Shown: positions 8,588-18,494, numbered from the stretch's first letter. The stretch: 64,000 nucleotides of DNA from Bacteroidales bacterium (GCA_016936355.1 JAFGYB010000058.1:21039-85038), one strand, 5' to 3'. Numbers and translations are program-made. Notes: generated from the sequence alone by a model not told the origin.

Positions 8588-10201
8588 TTATTTTCTGTAA
8601 TGTTCAATTAAGGCATTGGTGCTTTCGTCGTGGTTTAAGGGAATGCTCTTGTTTTGCAATTCACCAATGATTTTTTTTGCCAGTACTTTTCCCAGTTCCA
8701 CACCCATTTGATCAAACGAATTGATTCCCCAAATGACCCCCTGAACAAAGACACTGTGTTCGTAAAGGGCAATGAGTTTTCCCAAAGACTCGGGAGTGAG
8801 GTTATCCAGAATGAGTGTGGAGGACGGGCGGTTTCCTTCGAAGGTTTTGTGGGGAACCAAGGCATCCGAAACGCCTTCCCCGGCAACTTCTGCTGCCGTT
8901 TTACCAAATGCCAGTGCTTCACCCTGTGCAAAAATATTGGCCATCAGGTAATCCTGGTGCAGGGGGAGTGGGTTCAACGCCTTTTTGAATCCAATAAAAT
9001 CACAGGGGATCAGGATCGTTCCCTGGTGAATGAGCTGATAGAACGAGTGCTGCCCATTGGTTCCGGCTTCGCCCCAGTATATGGCGCCGGTCTGATAATC
9101 TACTTTTGCTCCGTTAAGCTGTACGTGTTTTCCGTTGCTTTCCATGGTAAGCTGCTGTAAATAGGCCGGAAACCGGTGAAGGTATCGGTTGTAGGGCAAT
9201 ACGGCCTGTGTTTGTGTTCCGAAGAAATTGCCATACCATACATTCAACAATCCCATAATGACAGGAATATTTTGTTTTAAAGGAGCGCTTCGGAAATGTT
9301 CGTCCATTTCATGGAATCCCTTCAGGAGCTCGTTGAAATTTTCCGGACCAATAGCGATCATGGTAGATAAACCAATGGCTGAGTCCATGGAATAACGTCC
9401 TCCGACCCAATCCCAGAATTCAAACATGTTTTGAGGATTAATGCCGAATTTTTTCACCTCCGCTTCATTTGTGGAAACCGCAACAAAATGATCGGCCACG
9501 GCTTTTTCGTTTTTCAACTGATCCAGCAGCCATTTCCTTGCCGTGTGGGCATTGGTCATGGTTTCCAGTGTGGTAAAAGTTTTTGAGGATACGATGAACA
9601 ACGTTTCATCGGCTTCAAAATCCCTGACGGCTTCAGCAAAGTCATTGCCATCGATGTTGGAAACAAAGCGGAAATTCAGGTCTCTTTGACTGTAAAACTT
9701 CAGTGCTTCATAGGCCATGACCGGTCCCAAATCAGAACCGCCAATACCAATATTGACCACATTTCTGATTTTTTTCCCCGTGAATCCTTTCCATTGTCCG
9801 CTGCGTACACGACTGGCAAACCAACTCATTTTATCCAATACTGCATGAACGGGTTCAACCACCTCTTCATTGTCCACCATAATTTTGTTTCCCGATGGGG
9901 TGCGCAAAGCGGTATGCAATACCGCCCGGTTTTCCGTTTGATTAATTTTTTTACCCTCAAACATGGCTTCACGACGGTCGGTGAGTTTTCTTTCGATTGC
10001 CAGTTCAATCAGTAAATCAAATGTTTCTTCGGTAATGCGGTGTTTGGAGAAATCAAAATAGAGGTCTCCGTTGTTGAGTGTAAACTTTTGAATTCGCTTC
10101 GGATCTTCGCGGAACAAATCGCGTAAATGTTTGTTTTTGATCTTATTGTAATGATCTTCCAGTTTTTTCCATGCCCTGGATTTTTTTATGTCGTTGTTCA
10201 T
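8588..10201 (-). CDS. pgi: Glucose-6-phosphate isomerase (long, E. coli/eukaryote-type)
   Basis: Pgi interconverts glucose-6-phosphate and fructose-6-phosphate. The 537-residue length matches the long subfamily. Motifs visible are [18 protein letters not shown] (about 150-167), [15 protein letters not shown] (about 205-219), the active-site block [20 protein letters not shown] (about 264-283), [11 protein letters not shown], and the C-terminal signature near [16 protein letters not shown]. It starts 18 bp after tal. A second Pgi of a different subfamily is encoded at 59838-61181. Within this operon the enzyme would recycle fructose-6-phosphate from the non-oxidative branch back to Zwf, allowing a cyclic pentose-phosphate pathway. 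Confidence 0.96.
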   Translation of the reverse strand: MNNDIKKSRAWKKLEDHYNKIKNKHLRDLFREDPKRIQKFTLNNGDLYFDFSKHRITEETFDLLIELAIERKLTDRREAMFEGKKINQTENRAVLHTALRTPSGNKIMVDNEEVVEPVHAVLDKMSWFASRVRSGQWKGFTGKKIRNVVNIGIGGSDLGPVMAYEALKFYSQRDLNFRFVSNIDGNDFAEAVRDFEADETLFIVSSKTFTTLETMTNAHTARKWLLDQLKNEKAVADHFVAVSTNEAEVKKFGINPQNMFEFWDWVGGRYSMDSAIGLSTMIAIGPENFNELLKGFHEMDEHFRSAPLKQNIPVIMGLLNVWYGNFFGTQTQAVLPYNRYLHRFPAYLQQLTMESNGKHVQLNGAKVDYQTGAIYWGEAGTNGQHSFYQLIHQGTILIPCDFIGFKKALNPLPLHQDYLMANIFAQGEALAFGKTAAEVAGEGVSDALVPHKTFEGNRPSSTLILDNLTPESLGKLIALYEHSVFVQGVIWGINSFDQMGVELGKVLAKKIIGELQNKSIPLNHDESTNALIEHYRK

Positions 10202-10219
10202 GATTTTAGGGTTAAAAAA

Positions 10220-11290
10220 TTATTTTCTTTTATTTTCGATGCTTTTCATCAACTCTTCCCAGTCGTTGACAAACGATTGGGCTCCCTGTTGCTGAAGTTC
10301 TTCGGCCAGTTGTTTTATGTCAATGCCTTCTTTTTTGAATGCCTGGAACTTTTCCTGTATTTTGCTGGTTTCAACATCCAAAACACTGTCGATTTCGCCG
10401 TGATCGGCAAAAGCATGCAGTGTTTTTTCGGGGATGGTATTTACGGTAAAAGGAACTGCCAGACTCTTCACATAAAGAATATCCGATGCGTTGGGGTCTT
10501 TGGTGCTGGTACTGGCCCAGAGCAGTCTTTGAGGAGAACCGCCGAAATTCATGATTTTTTGCACACTTTTCGACAACAGCATTTCTTTGTATGCCTGATA
10601 GGTTTCCTGCATCACGGTGATGCCCAGTTGGTTTTGCAGCTTATCAGGAAGTTTGTCGGCTACAGCCTTGTCCCATCTGCTGACAAACACCGATGCCACC
10701 GAACGCACATCGGCACTTTTCCCCTCGGCAATTCTTTTCTCAATGCCCCTGGCCCAGGCTTCAGCAGCGGCTCTGTATTGATCTGCCGAGAACAATAAAG
10801 TGACGTTGATGGAAATTCCTTCGGCAATCGCCTGTTCGATGGCGGGAATCCCTTCGCGGGTGCCCGGAATCTTTACCAGCACATTGGGCCGGTTCACTTT
10901 TTTATAAATAGTTCGGGCCGCTTCGATTGTTTTTTGGGTATCGAATGCCAGTCGGGGAGAAACTTCGATGGAAACAAATCCGTCCAGTCCATTGGTTATC
11001 TCGAAAACAGGCTTAAAAATATCGGCCGCACGACGGATGTCGTCGATTGCCAGTTCAAAGAATAAATCCTCGTCCGATATGTTATTGTGGTTCATTTCTT
11101 TTATGGAATGATTGTAATCATCAGTTCCCGAAATGGCATGATCAAAAATTGAGGGGTTGGATGTGAGTCCTGTAACCGAAAGTTCGTGTACGTAGGTTGA
11201 TAAAATTCCCTTGTCCAGCATCTGTCGGGTGATGTTGTCCACCCAAATGCTTTGTCCCAGTTCATATAATTCTTTTGTTTTTGCATTCAT
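10220..11290 (-). CDS. tal: Transaldolase (long form)
   Basis: Transaldolase moves a dihydroxyacetone unit between sedoheptulose-7-phosphate and glyceraldehyde-3-phosphate. The protein is 356 residues, the longer bacterial type rather than the roughly 215-residue MipB-like form. The N-terminal motif is SVTGLTSNPSIFDHAI (about 39-54), the Schiff-base lysine lies in PNVLVKIPGTREG (about 137-149), and NVTLLFSADQYRAAAEAW follows. VASVFVSRWDKAV is also family-typical. It lies 19 bp after rpiB. Confidence 0.95.
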   Translation of the reverse strand: MNAKTKELYELGQSIWVDNITRQMLDKGILSTYVHELSVTGLTSNPSIFDHAISGTDDYNHSIKEMNHNNISDEDLFFELAIDDIRRAADIFKPVFEITNGLDGFVSIEVSPRLAFDTQKTIEAARTIYKKVNRPNVLVKIPGTREGIPAIEQAIAEGISINVTLLFSADQYRAAAEAWARGIEKRIAEGKSADVRSVASVFVSRWDKAVADKLPDKLQNQLGITVMQETYQAYKEMLLSKSVQKIMNFGGSPQRLLWASTSTKDPNASDILYVKSLAVPFTVNTIPEKTLHAFADHGEIDSVLDVETSKIQEKFQAFKKEGIDIKQLAEELQQQGAQSFVNDWEELMKSIENKRK

Positions 11291-11309
11291 GGTCTTTATT
11301 TTTTAAACG

Positions 11310-11783
11310 TTACCGTCCCGTGTAGCTTTCAATTTTTCTTAATCTGTTGATGTATCGTTCTGTATTTTTAAAACTTGCATTTAAAAAAGCCAGTACGTTT
11401 TCCAGTGCTGTTTCTTTCCCGATAATCTGGCCACCCATGCAAAGAATATTCAGGTTATCGTCTTCAACTCCTTGCCAGGCACTGTAAAAGTCATGGATTA
11501 CCGCGGCCCTGATGCCTGGTACTGCACTGGCTGCCAGCGATGCCCCCACGCCACTGCCGCACAGGGCTATGCCCCGATCTATCTGGCCTGTGGCCACTGC
11601 TTCTGCCAGGGGGATAATGAAATCCGGGTAGTCGTCGTCCGAATCGTAGATGGAGTTACCAAAATCGATGACCTCAGCGGAACTCGCGGTGAGCTGTTCT
11701 TTAAGCCATTCTTTTAGCTCAAATCCTCCGTGGTCGGAAGCAAGCCCGACCTTCAGGGTTGTATGGGTAGTCCGGCTTTTCAT
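11310..11783 (-). CDS. rpiB: Ribose-5-phosphate isomerase B (RpiB/LacA/LacB family)
   Basis: The 157-residue protein has the RpiB core: VGLASDHGGFELKEWL at the N-terminus, DFGNSIYDSDDDYPDFI, the catalytic cysteine block GIALCGSGVGASLAASAVPG, and RAAVIHDFYSAWQGVEDDNLNIL. RpiB interconverts ribulose-5-phosphate and ribose-5-phosphate. RpiB/LacAB proteins can act on other sugars, but the place between tkt and tal makes pentose-phosphate isomerisation by far the best reading. It starts 10 bp after tkt. Confidence 0.93.
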   Translation of the reverse strand: MKSRTTHTTLKVGLASDHGGFELKEWLKEQLTASSAEVIDFGNSIYDSDDDYPDFIIPLAEAVATGQIDRGIALCGSGVGASLAASAVPGIRAAVIHDFYSAWQGVEDDNLNILCMGGQIIGKETALENVLAFLNASFKNTERYINRLRKIESYTGR

Positions 11784-11793
11784 GGTTCTTTTT

Positions 11794-13797
11794 TTATGGG
11801 TTTAAAATCAGTTCTTTTACCTTTTGCACAACGTTATCGGCATTGATTCCAAAAGCATTGAATACATCACTGTCCTTCCCTGACTTTCCAAAGCTGTTCA
11901 CCCCGATAAAGGCACTGTGCCCGTCATTTCCAAGGTATTTGTTCCATCCAAAAGAAGTCCCGGCTTCCACCGCCAACCGACAGGGAACGGAGGAAGGCAG
12001 GACCGATTCCTTGTAGGATGCCGGTTGTTGCTCAAACAGCTCCCAGGATGGTATGCTGATGACATTCACCGGAATATGTTCCTGCTTTAATTTCTCATAC
12101 GCTTCCACCGCTACCGAAACTTCTGATCCGGTGGCTAACAGCAGGGCTTTTGGATTGTTGCTTTCCGCCAACAGATAACCTCCTTTCAGGGCCTGTTCGG
12201 CGCTTGAAAAAACAGAACGATTCAATACCGGTAAATTTTGTCGGCTAAGAACCAGTGCAATAGGGTGATCGGAAACGGAAAGAATATGTTTCCACAAAAC
12301 GCCGACCTCATTGGCATCAGCCGGACGAATGACTTCCAGATTTGGCATGGCTCTTAAGGAAGCCAGGTGTTCCACAGGCTGGTGTGTGGGACCATCTTCC
12401 CCAACACCGATGCTGTCGTGAGTGAAGATGTAGATCACCGGTAATTCCATCAGCGCAGACAATCTTAAAGAAGGTCTCAGATAATCCGAAAAAACAAAAA
12501 AGGTAGAAACATAACTTCTGAATCCGCTTAAATATAACCCGTTAGCGATAGCTGCCATAGCGTGTTCACGGATACCGAAATGCAGGTTTCTGCCCCGATA
12601 GGCCTCTTGTTCAAAGGAGATCTCGTTGGGAAGGTCGGTATGGGTTGAAGGCGAAAGATCGGCCGAACCACCAAAGATAAACGGGTAATCAGCGGCTATT
12701 TCACGAAGTACAATGCTGCTGGCTTTTCGTCCGGAAACAGGCTGGTCTGTCGGAAAAGTGTGGAGCGACCCAAAAAGACCTTCGGGCAGTTCCCTGTTGA
12801 GAAACTGATCAAACTCGCGGGCCAATTCGGGAAACTTTTCCGTGTAGGCATTTTTTAATTTATTCCATTCCTGTTCTTCGTTTCTGCCTTTTTCAACAAA
12901 GATGTTTTTTAGGTTCTGAACTTCTTCAGGAACATAAAATTGTTTGTCGGGATCCCAGCCATAGAACTTTTTGGTTTCTCTGATTTCTTCTGCTCCCAAA
13001 GGGGAACCGTGAACTTCTGCCGTATCCTGTTTGTTGGGCGAGCCATACCCGATGTGGCTTTTAATGATCACCAAAGCAGGCTTTCCTTTGACCTTTTTGG
13101 CTTTTTCCAGCATATGTTTAACAGCCTCTGTATCATTGGCATCTTCCACATGAAAGACCTCCCAGTTATAGGCTTCAAAACGGTCTCCTACCTCTTCAGT
13201 AAAAGTCAGATTTGTTTTTCCTTCAATGGTGATGTGGTTTTGATCGTATATCCATACAAGATTGTCTAACCCCAGGTGACCGGCGAGGGAAGCCGCTTCC
13301 GAGGAAATGCCCTCCATCATGCAGCCGTCGCCTGCCAGGGCATAGATGGTGTAATCAATCAACGAAAAGTGATCCCGGTTAAAATAGGAGGCCGCTTTCT
13401 TTTGGGCTATGGCAAAACCCACGCTGGTAGCCAGTCCCTGACCCAAGGGCCCGGTAGTGGTTTCCACGCCCGGTGTAACACCGTATTCAGGATGCCCGGG
13501 ACATCTGCTGTTAAGTTCTCTGAAATGTTTGATGTCCTCTAAAGAAAGGTCATAACCCGTTACATGCAGTATGCTGTACAGCATCATGGAGGCATGTCCT
13601 GCTGATAAGATAAATCGGTCGCGGTTGAACCAGGTTGGATTTTTTGGATTGAACTTCATGAAATCATGAAATAATGAAAAGACAACAGGAGCCATACCCA
13701 TGGGTGTTCCCGGGTGACCCGAGTTGGCTTTTTGAACGGCATCCATCGAAAGGGTGCGGATGGTATTGATGCTGAGGTTTCGGATGATATTATTCAT
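11794..13797 (-). CDS. tkt: Transketolase
   Basis: The 667-residue protein is full length. It has the thiamine pyrophosphate domain with AGHASMMLYSILHV and GDGCMMEGISSEAASLAG (about 155-172), then the pyrimidine-binding domain with FGIREHAMAAIANGLYLSG and HDSIGVGEDGPTHQPVEHLASLR, and a C-terminal domain from about residue 540. Transketolase transfers two-carbon units in the non-oxidative pentose-phosphate pathway. It lies 9 bp after pgl and 10 bp before rpiB, so the genes are almost certainly cotranscribed. Confidence 0.97.
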   Translation of the reverse strand: MNNIIRNLSINTIRTLSMDAVQKANSGHPGTPMGMAPVVFSLFHDFMKFNPKNPTWFNRDRFILSAGHASMMLYSILHVTGYDLSLEDIKHFRELNSRCPGHPEYGVTPGVETTTGPLGQGLATSVGFAIAQKKAASYFNRDHFSLIDYTIYALAGDGCMMEGISSEAASLAGHLGLDNLVWIYDQNHITIEGKTNLTFTEEVGDRFEAYNWEVFHVEDANDTEAVKHMLEKAKKVKGKPALVIIKSHIGYGSPNKQDTAEVHGSPLGAEEIRETKKFYGWDPDKQFYVPEEVQNLKNIFVEKGRNEEQEWNKLKNAYTEKFPELAREFDQFLNRELPEGLFGSLHTFPTDQPVSGRKASSIVLREIAADYPFIFGGSADLSPSTHTDLPNEISFEQEAYRGRNLHFGIREHAMAAIANGLYLSGFRSYVSTFFVFSDYLRPSLRLSALMELPVIYIFTHDSIGVGEDGPTHQPVEHLASLRAMPNLEVIRPADANEVGVLWKHILSVSDHPIALVLSRQNLPVLNRSVFSSAEQALKGGYLLAESNNPKALLLATGSEVSVAVEAYEKLKQEHIPVNVISIPSWELFEQQPASYKESVLPSSVPCRLAVEAGTSFGWNKYLGNDGHSAFIGVNSFGKSGKDSDVFNAFGINADNVVQKVKELILNP

Positions 13798-13806
13798 GAC
13801 AATAGT

Positions 13807-14532
13807 TTAAATGGAAATGTTTTGTGCTGCGGCTTCATCGGTCAGCCAGTAAACGGATCCGTGAAGTGCCTGTACATGGGATGCGGGAAGGTTTTTCCAC
13901 CCCGGTTCTTTCTTGACGATTTTTTTAACGATTTCTTTCTTTTCATCTCCGGAAACCAGAAAGAAGATGTCGCGGGCATTATTGATGACCTTTCCGGTGG
14001 CAGTAATTCGTACCTGACCGGTTTGGGGATGCCTTGCCACGTCAAACCATTTTTCAGATTCGAATAAGGACAACCGATCCGGAAATATGGAGGCCGTATG
14101 CCCTTCCGGTCCGAGACCCAGCAAAAACAAATCGAACACAGGACCGGTACCGTTGAAAGCTACCTGATCACGTATTGTCTTTTCATAGCGCTCGGCGGCT
14201 TGTTCCGGTTCACATTCCCCACAAATTCTGAAAATATTTTGCTGCGGAATCGGAAGGTGATCCAGAAGAAATTTCCGGGCCATGCCGAAGTTGCTTTCGG
14301 GATCTTCAGGAGGCACACAGCGTTCATCACCCCAGAAAATTTTCACTTTATTCCACTCCGTTTTGTCTGCAAAATGGGTGCTGATGTACTGAAAAATTGC
14401 CTTTGGTGTGTTTCCTCCGGAAAGTGAAAGTGTAAAATCTTCATCTTTTTCTTTTGCACTTATCCCGCGGATGATTTCCTCTGCTATGAAATCACTCATT
14501 TCGTTCATCGATGGAAAGATTCTGATTTTCAT
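13807..14532 (-). CDS. pgl: 6-phosphogluconolactonase
   Basis: The 241-residue protein hydrolyses 6-phosphogluconolactone, linking Zwf and Gnd. It belongs to the NagB-like Pgl (DevB) family: SLSGGNTPKAIFQYIS (about 32-47), VKIFWGDERCVPPEDPESNFGMA (read in two parts) and FLLGLGPEGHTASIFP (about 135-150) are diagnostic. Start and length match the family. It follows zwf by 27 bp. Confidence 0.95.
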   Translation of the reverse strand: MKIRIFPSMNEMSDFIAEEIIRGISAKEKDEDFTLSLSGGNTPKAIFQYISTHFADKTEWNKVKIFWGDERCVPPEDPESNFGMARKFLLDHLPIPQQNIFRICGECEPEQAAERYEKTIRDQVAFNGTGPVFDLFLLGLGPEGHTASIFPDRLSLFESEKWFDVARHPQTGQVRITATGKVINNARDIFFLVSGDEKKEIVKKIVKKEPGWKNLPASHVQALHGSVYWLTDEAAAQNISI

Positions 14533-14559
14533 ACGTTTATTTCCCTTGTTTTTAAAATG

Positions 14560-16089
14560 TTACAACTGGCAGAATATTCCGTCATTCGATAAATTCTTAC
14601 AAGGTTGCCTCCAGGTTCCGCAGTTCTCGCCTCTGAAAAGCTTGTCCGATTCGGGAGGACCCCAGGTACCTGCAGGATAACCATACAGCGGAATGGTTGA
14701 ATTTTGTTTCCATTCCGAAAGTATCGGATCGAGAAAGCGCCAGGCCTCAATCATTTCCTCGGCTCTCGAGAACAGGGTGGAATCCCCGTTTTGTGCGTCA
14801 TATATGAGTCGTTCATACGCTGGAGCGATGCGTTGATCACTGAGCGAGGAATAGTGAAAATCTAGCCCGGCTTCTTCCACATCAAATTCCTCTCCCGGAG
14901 TTTTGATATCGAACTTCATTAAGATGCCTTCGTCGGGCTGGATACGGAGCACGAGTTTGTTGCACAGGTTTTCGCGTGCTGAATTGTGAAACAGAAAATG
15001 GGGGGTGGGTTTGAAATGAATGACTACTTCAGTAACCCGCATAGGCAGCCTTTTTCCTGTTCGGATGTAGAAAGGGACTCCGCCCCAGCGCCAGTTGTCG
15101 ATAAAAAAGCGCATGGCTACAAAGGTTTCTGTCTTTGAATTCGGGGTCACTCCCTGTTCTTCCCGGTAGCCGTTGATTTTTTCGTTGCCAATGGTGGCGT
15201 TTAAATATTGACCACGGATGACATTTGCTGCTACTTCTGATTTTTTATAAGGTTTTAGTGACTGCAGTACCTTCAGCATTTCGTTTCGGATGGCATCCGG
15301 ATTCATGGATGACGGAGGCTCCATGGCCGTTATGGCGGTGAGGTGAAGTAAGTGGTTCTGAACCATATCACTCAAAGCGCCGGAATGATCGTAATACCCG
15401 CCTCTGTTTTCTACCCCGATACTTTCCCCGGAAGTGATTTCTACCCGCTGAATATAATTGCGGTTCCACAACGGTTCAAAAATACCGTTTGAAAATCGGG
15501 TGACCAGAATGTTTTGAACGGTTTCTTTCCCCACATAATGGTCGATTCGATAGATTTGGTGTTCCTGCCATGAACCGGTCAGTTGCTGGTGAATCTCCAT
15601 GGCCGAGCTTAGATCAAACCCAAACGGTTTTTCAATAATGATTCTTTTCCAGCCGTTTTTTTCATTGTTTAACCCTATTGTTGCCAGTTTTTCAGGAATA
15701 ACTCCAATCAGAGAAGGCGGTGTGGCCATATAGAACAATAGGTTGGGTTCGATGTTCAGCTTCTTTTGCAGGCTTTTTATTTTGTCGTCCAGTTTCTTGT
15801 ACTCTTCATCCTTGTCAAGTTTCATCGTGTGATAATAAAGCAACCGGATAAACTGATCCACCCGTTGTTCGTCGTAGGTCGTTTCGTCACCGAATTTTTT
15901 CAGTGCATTTTTCATGTCCTCTCGAAATGATTCATCTGAAAATTCATCCATGGACGCTCCCAGAACAGCAAAATTTGTAGCCAGTAGGTTTTGGGTATAC
16001 AATGAAAAAAGTGCTGAGATAATTTTTCGTTTGGTTAAATCTCCTGAAGCACCGAAAATGACAAATAGGTGGTTTTCTTCTTTTTTCAT
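14560..16089 (-). CDS. zwf: Glucose-6-phosphate 1-dehydrogenase
   Basis: Zwf oxidises glucose-6-phosphate to the lactone and is the entry step of the oxidative pentose-phosphate pathway. Starting at ATG 16089 the protein is 509 residues. Its N-terminus then leads directly into the nucleotide-binding motif FVIFGASGDLTKRKI, as is usual. The substrate motif RIDHYVGKETVQN is at about 180-192. An upstream in-frame ATG at 16125 would add 12 residues but would overlap gnd; the chosen start leaves a 4-bp gap after gnd. Cofactor preference (NADP or NAD) cannot be decided from the sequence by eye. Confidence 0.95.
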   Translation of the reverse strand: MKKEENHLFVIFGASGDLTKRKIISALFSLYTQNLLATNFAVLGASMDEFSDESFREDMKNALKKFGDETTYDEQRVDQFIRLLYYHTMKLDKDEEYKKLDDKIKSLQKKLNIEPNLLFYMATPPSLIGVIPEKLATIGLNNEKNGWKRIIIEKPFGFDLSSAMEIHQQLTGSWQEHQIYRIDHYVGKETVQNILVTRFSNGIFEPLWNRNYIQRVEITSGESIGVENRGGYYDHSGALSDMVQNHLLHLTAITAMEPPSSMNPDAIRNEMLKVLQSLKPYKKSEVAANVIRGQYLNATIGNEKINGYREEQGVTPNSKTETFVAMRFFIDNWRWGGVPFYIRTGKRLPMRVTEVVIHFKPTPHFLFHNSARENLCNKLVLRIQPDEGILMKFDIKTPGEEFDVEEAGLDFHYSSLSDQRIAPAYERLIYDAQNGDSTLFSRAEEMIEAWRFLDPILSEWKQNSTIPLYGYPAGTWGPPESDKLFRGENCGTWRQPCKNLSNDGIFCQL

Positions 16090-16093
16090 AGGG

Positions 16094-16993
16094 CTATTCT
16101 TTTGATTTAACAGCGTGACCGCCAAATTCGTTTCTCAAAGCGGCGAGCAGCTTCATGCCAAATGAATCCCTGTCGCGCGACTGGAAACGGTTGAAAAGTG
16201 AAGCAGCAATAACGGGTACGGGAGTATTGAAATCCATTGCTGTGAGCAACGTCCAGCGGCCTTCGCCACTGTCCTGAACAAAGGGTTCCAGTTTGTCCAG
16301 GTTCGGATCTTTTCCCAGTGCGTCGTATGCCAGTTCGAGCAGCCATGACCTGACGACACTGCCGTAACGCCAGGCTCCGGCAATCTTCTCCAGATCCAGG
16401 TTGTACGGTGAATTTTTCAATATTTCAAACCCTTCAGCATAGGCCTGCATCATTCCGTATTCAATACCGTTGTGTACTTCTTTCACCATGTGCCCGGTTC
16501 CTGAAGGTCCACAGTAAACGTAGCCGTCTTTAGGTGCCAGCGTTTTGAAAACAGGTTCAACTATATCAGTAGCTTCCGGGGAACCGCCATACATCAGGCA
16601 ATACCCGTTTTCAAGTCCCCAAACTCCTCCGCTGGTGCCGCAGTCAATAAACTCCACCCCTTTTTCAGCGGCTTTTTTTGCTCGATCCTGACTGTCTCTC
16701 CAGTATGAATTCCCCCCATCAATAATAATGTCTCCTTTGGATAGTTTGGGCAAGAGGGTGTCCAGGTTACTATCTACCGGTTTTCCATTGGGAACCATAA
16801 GCCAGATTACTTTTTGTTCGGGCAGCTTGCTGATCATGTCTTCTGGAGAATCACTGGCGATGGCCCCTTTCGAAGCCAGATTATTTACCGTTTCTTTTTG
16901 GGGATCCCAAACTACAATTTCGTGGTTATCATTGAGTAATCGGGTTACCATATTGTAACCCATTTTTCCGAGACCGATAAATCCGATTTTCAT
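16094..16993 (-). CDS. gnd: 6-phosphogluconate dehydrogenase, decarboxylating (short YqeC/GndA-like form)
   Basis: This enzyme makes ribulose-5-phosphate, CO2 and a reduced nicotinamide cofactor. The protein is 299 residues, the short bacterial form rather than the roughly 470-residue E. coli type. It has the Rossmann motif MKIGFIGLGKMGYNM, IIDGGNSYWRDSQDRAKKA (about 88-106), DCGTSGGVWGLENGYCLMYGG (two adjacent blocks) and the catalytic VKEVHNGIEYGMMQAYAEG. Short-form enzymes are often NAD-dependent; this is family knowledge and has not been shown here. It is the first gene of the operon. Confidence 0.93.
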   Translation of the reverse strand: MKIGFIGLGKMGYNMVTRLLNDNHEIVVWDPQKETVNNLASKGAIASDSPEDMISKLPEQKVIWLMVPNGKPVDSNLDTLLPKLSKGDIIIDGGNSYWRDSQDRAKKAAEKGVEFIDCGTSGGVWGLENGYCLMYGGSPEATDIVEPVFKTLAPKDGYVYCGPSGTGHMVKEVHNGIEYGMMQAYAEGFEILKNSPYNLDLEKIAGAWRYGSVVRSWLLELAYDALGKDPNLDKLEPFVQDSGEGRWTLLTAMDFNTPVPVIAASLFNRFQSRDRDSFGMKLLAALRNEFGGHAVKSKE

Positions 16994-17032
16994 GTCAATT
17001 TAATTTTAGGGTACACACTAAATTTCAACAGC

Positions 17033-17040
17033 AAAGGTAA
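17033..17040 (-). promoter_or_regulatory. -7 box of the pentose-phosphate operon promoter
   Basis: The minus strand reads TACCTTTG, a match to TAnnTTTG, 40 bp upstream of the gnd ATG. No good -33 TTTG is visible at 18-20 bp, which may mean activator dependence. A small GGGGG/CCCCC hairpin lies just upstream (17051-17065). The rest of the 16994-17220 gap shows only AT-rich sequence. Confidence 0.5.
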
Positions 17041-17220
17041 CGATAACTCAGGGGGAATGTCCCCCGTTTTTGGAGATGTTAAAGTTTTTTAACTTAAAAA
17101 TCAATAAGTTACAATTTTTTAACAAATAAGTAAGACAATACGGTAATCGATGAAGCGATGAGTGCTTCAACGTATGGGAGACTAAGAAAAAGTGGATATT
17201 TTTATAAGAAGAGGGCCTTC

Positions 17221-18450
17221 TTATTTCTTTTTACCCGGATGCTTTTTGTTTCTTTTAAAAGGCCTTTTGGATTGTGACTTTCCAAAGTTCTTTTTGCTGA
17301 CTTTCCATTCCGGACCGTCGTCAAATGTTTCGGGCAGTTTCAGTTTGGCTACTTCTTTTCCGATGAGCGATTCAATGCGGTGAAATTTGTACATGTCGTC
17401 CTCGTTGATGAGGGTCAGAGCCAGTCCGGTAGTAGCTGCCCGGGCCGTACGGCCTACACGGTGTACGTAGTCTTCCGCATCGCCCGGTACATCGTAATTG
17501 ATCACAATGTCGATGTCTTTGATGTCGATGCCCCGGCTCAATACGTCGGTAGCAACCAGAACACGGGTTCTTTTGGAATGAAATTTCTGCAACACTTCCT
17601 CCCGCAGATTCTGTTCCAGATCAGAACTGATCCAGTCCACCTCATGTCCTTTTGCTTTCAGTCCGCGCACTATGTCGTGTACTTTTTTCTTGGTGGAACT
17701 GAAAATTAAGATGCTTTTTACTTCCGGTTTGCCGGTGATCAGACTGTTGATGAGCGGTGTTTTCTGATTTTCATAAACCAAATAGGCTCCCTGTAATACC
17801 CCTTCGGCAGGTTTGGCCAGCCCGATGATGATTTCTTCTGGATTCTTCAGAATTCTGGAAGCCAGCTGTTTGATCTTGGGTGGCATGGTGGCGCTGAAGA
17901 GCAGATTTTGCCTTTTACTCGGCAAATAGGTGATGATCTTTTGAATGTCTTCATAAAAACCCATATCCAGCATTCGGTCGGCTTCGTCCAGAATCAGATA
18001 TTCAACATCTTTAAAATTGACATAACCCATGTTGAGATGGGAAATGAGTTTGCCCGGTGTGGCAACGATGATGTCGGTACCCGTGGTGAGTGCCTTTTTC
18101 TGTACGTCCCATTCCGAACCCGTGCCGCCTCCGTAGATGGCAATGGATTCGGCGTGGGTAAAATAGGAAAACCCCTGGATTTGCCGGTCGATCTGAAGGG
18201 CCAGTTCCCGGGTAGGGACAATGACCAGAACTTTGGTTTTGTGTTTGGAACCGGTTTTTTGAAGGGCATCCAGTACAGGCAATATAAAAGCAGCTGTTTT
18301 ACCGGTTCCGGTTTGGGCACAGGCCAGCAGATCTTTGTGGTCGATGATGGCCGGAATGGCCTTTTCCTGAATGGGCGTAGCTTCTTCAAACCCCATGTAA
18401 TAAAGAGCGTCCAGTAAGGTTTCGGAAAGATTGAGTTCGTTAAAATTCAT
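17221..18450 (-). CDS. DEAD-box ATP-dependent RNA helicase (RhlE-like)
   Basis: The 409-residue protein contains the DEAD-box motifs in order: Q motif near FEEATPIQEKAIPAI, motif I AQTGTGKTAAF (about 41-51), PTRELALQ, TPGKL, DEAD in LILDEADRMLDMGF, SAT, and the helicase-C motifs ATDVLSRGIDI and HRVGRTARA. A strongly basic C-terminal tail (from about 380, Lys/Arg-rich) is typical of RNA-binding RhlE-like helicases. It probably acts in ribosome assembly or RNA turnover. A separate promoter -7 box is at 18495-18502. Confidence 0.93.
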   Translation of the reverse strand: MNFNELNLSETLLDALYYMGFEEATPIQEKAIPAIIDHKDLLACAQTGTGKTAAFILPVLDALQKTGSKHKTKVLVIVPTRELALQIDRQIQGFSYFTHAESIAIYGGGTGSEWDVQKKALTTGTDIIVATPGKLISHLNMGYVNFKDVEYLILDEADRMLDMGFYEDIQKIITYLPSKRQNLLFSATMPPKIKQLASRILKNPEEIIIGLAKPAEGVLQGAYLVYENQKTPLINSLITGKPEVKSILIFSSTKKKVHDIVRGLKAKGHEVDWISSDLEQNLREEVLQKFHSKRTRVLVATDVLSRGIDIKDIDIVINYDVPGDAEDYVHRVGRTARAATTGLALTLINEDDMYKFHRIESLIGKEVAKLKLPETFDDGPEWKVSKKNFGKSQSKRPFKRNKKHPGKKK

Positions 18451-18494
18451 GTAAGAGTATCTGTTTCATCTGATGAAATGCACCAAATCCGATG

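Noticed and set aside
17051..17065. GGGGG-AATGT-CCCCC hairpin upstream of gnd as an operator
   Set aside because: A 5-bp stem is too small to call an operator; it may only be chance in a short GC stretch.
17204..17224. ATAAGAAG/CTTCTTAT hairpin overlapping the helicase stop codon as a terminator
   Set aside because: On the helicase strand no T-run follows the stem, so it does not look like an intrinsic terminator.
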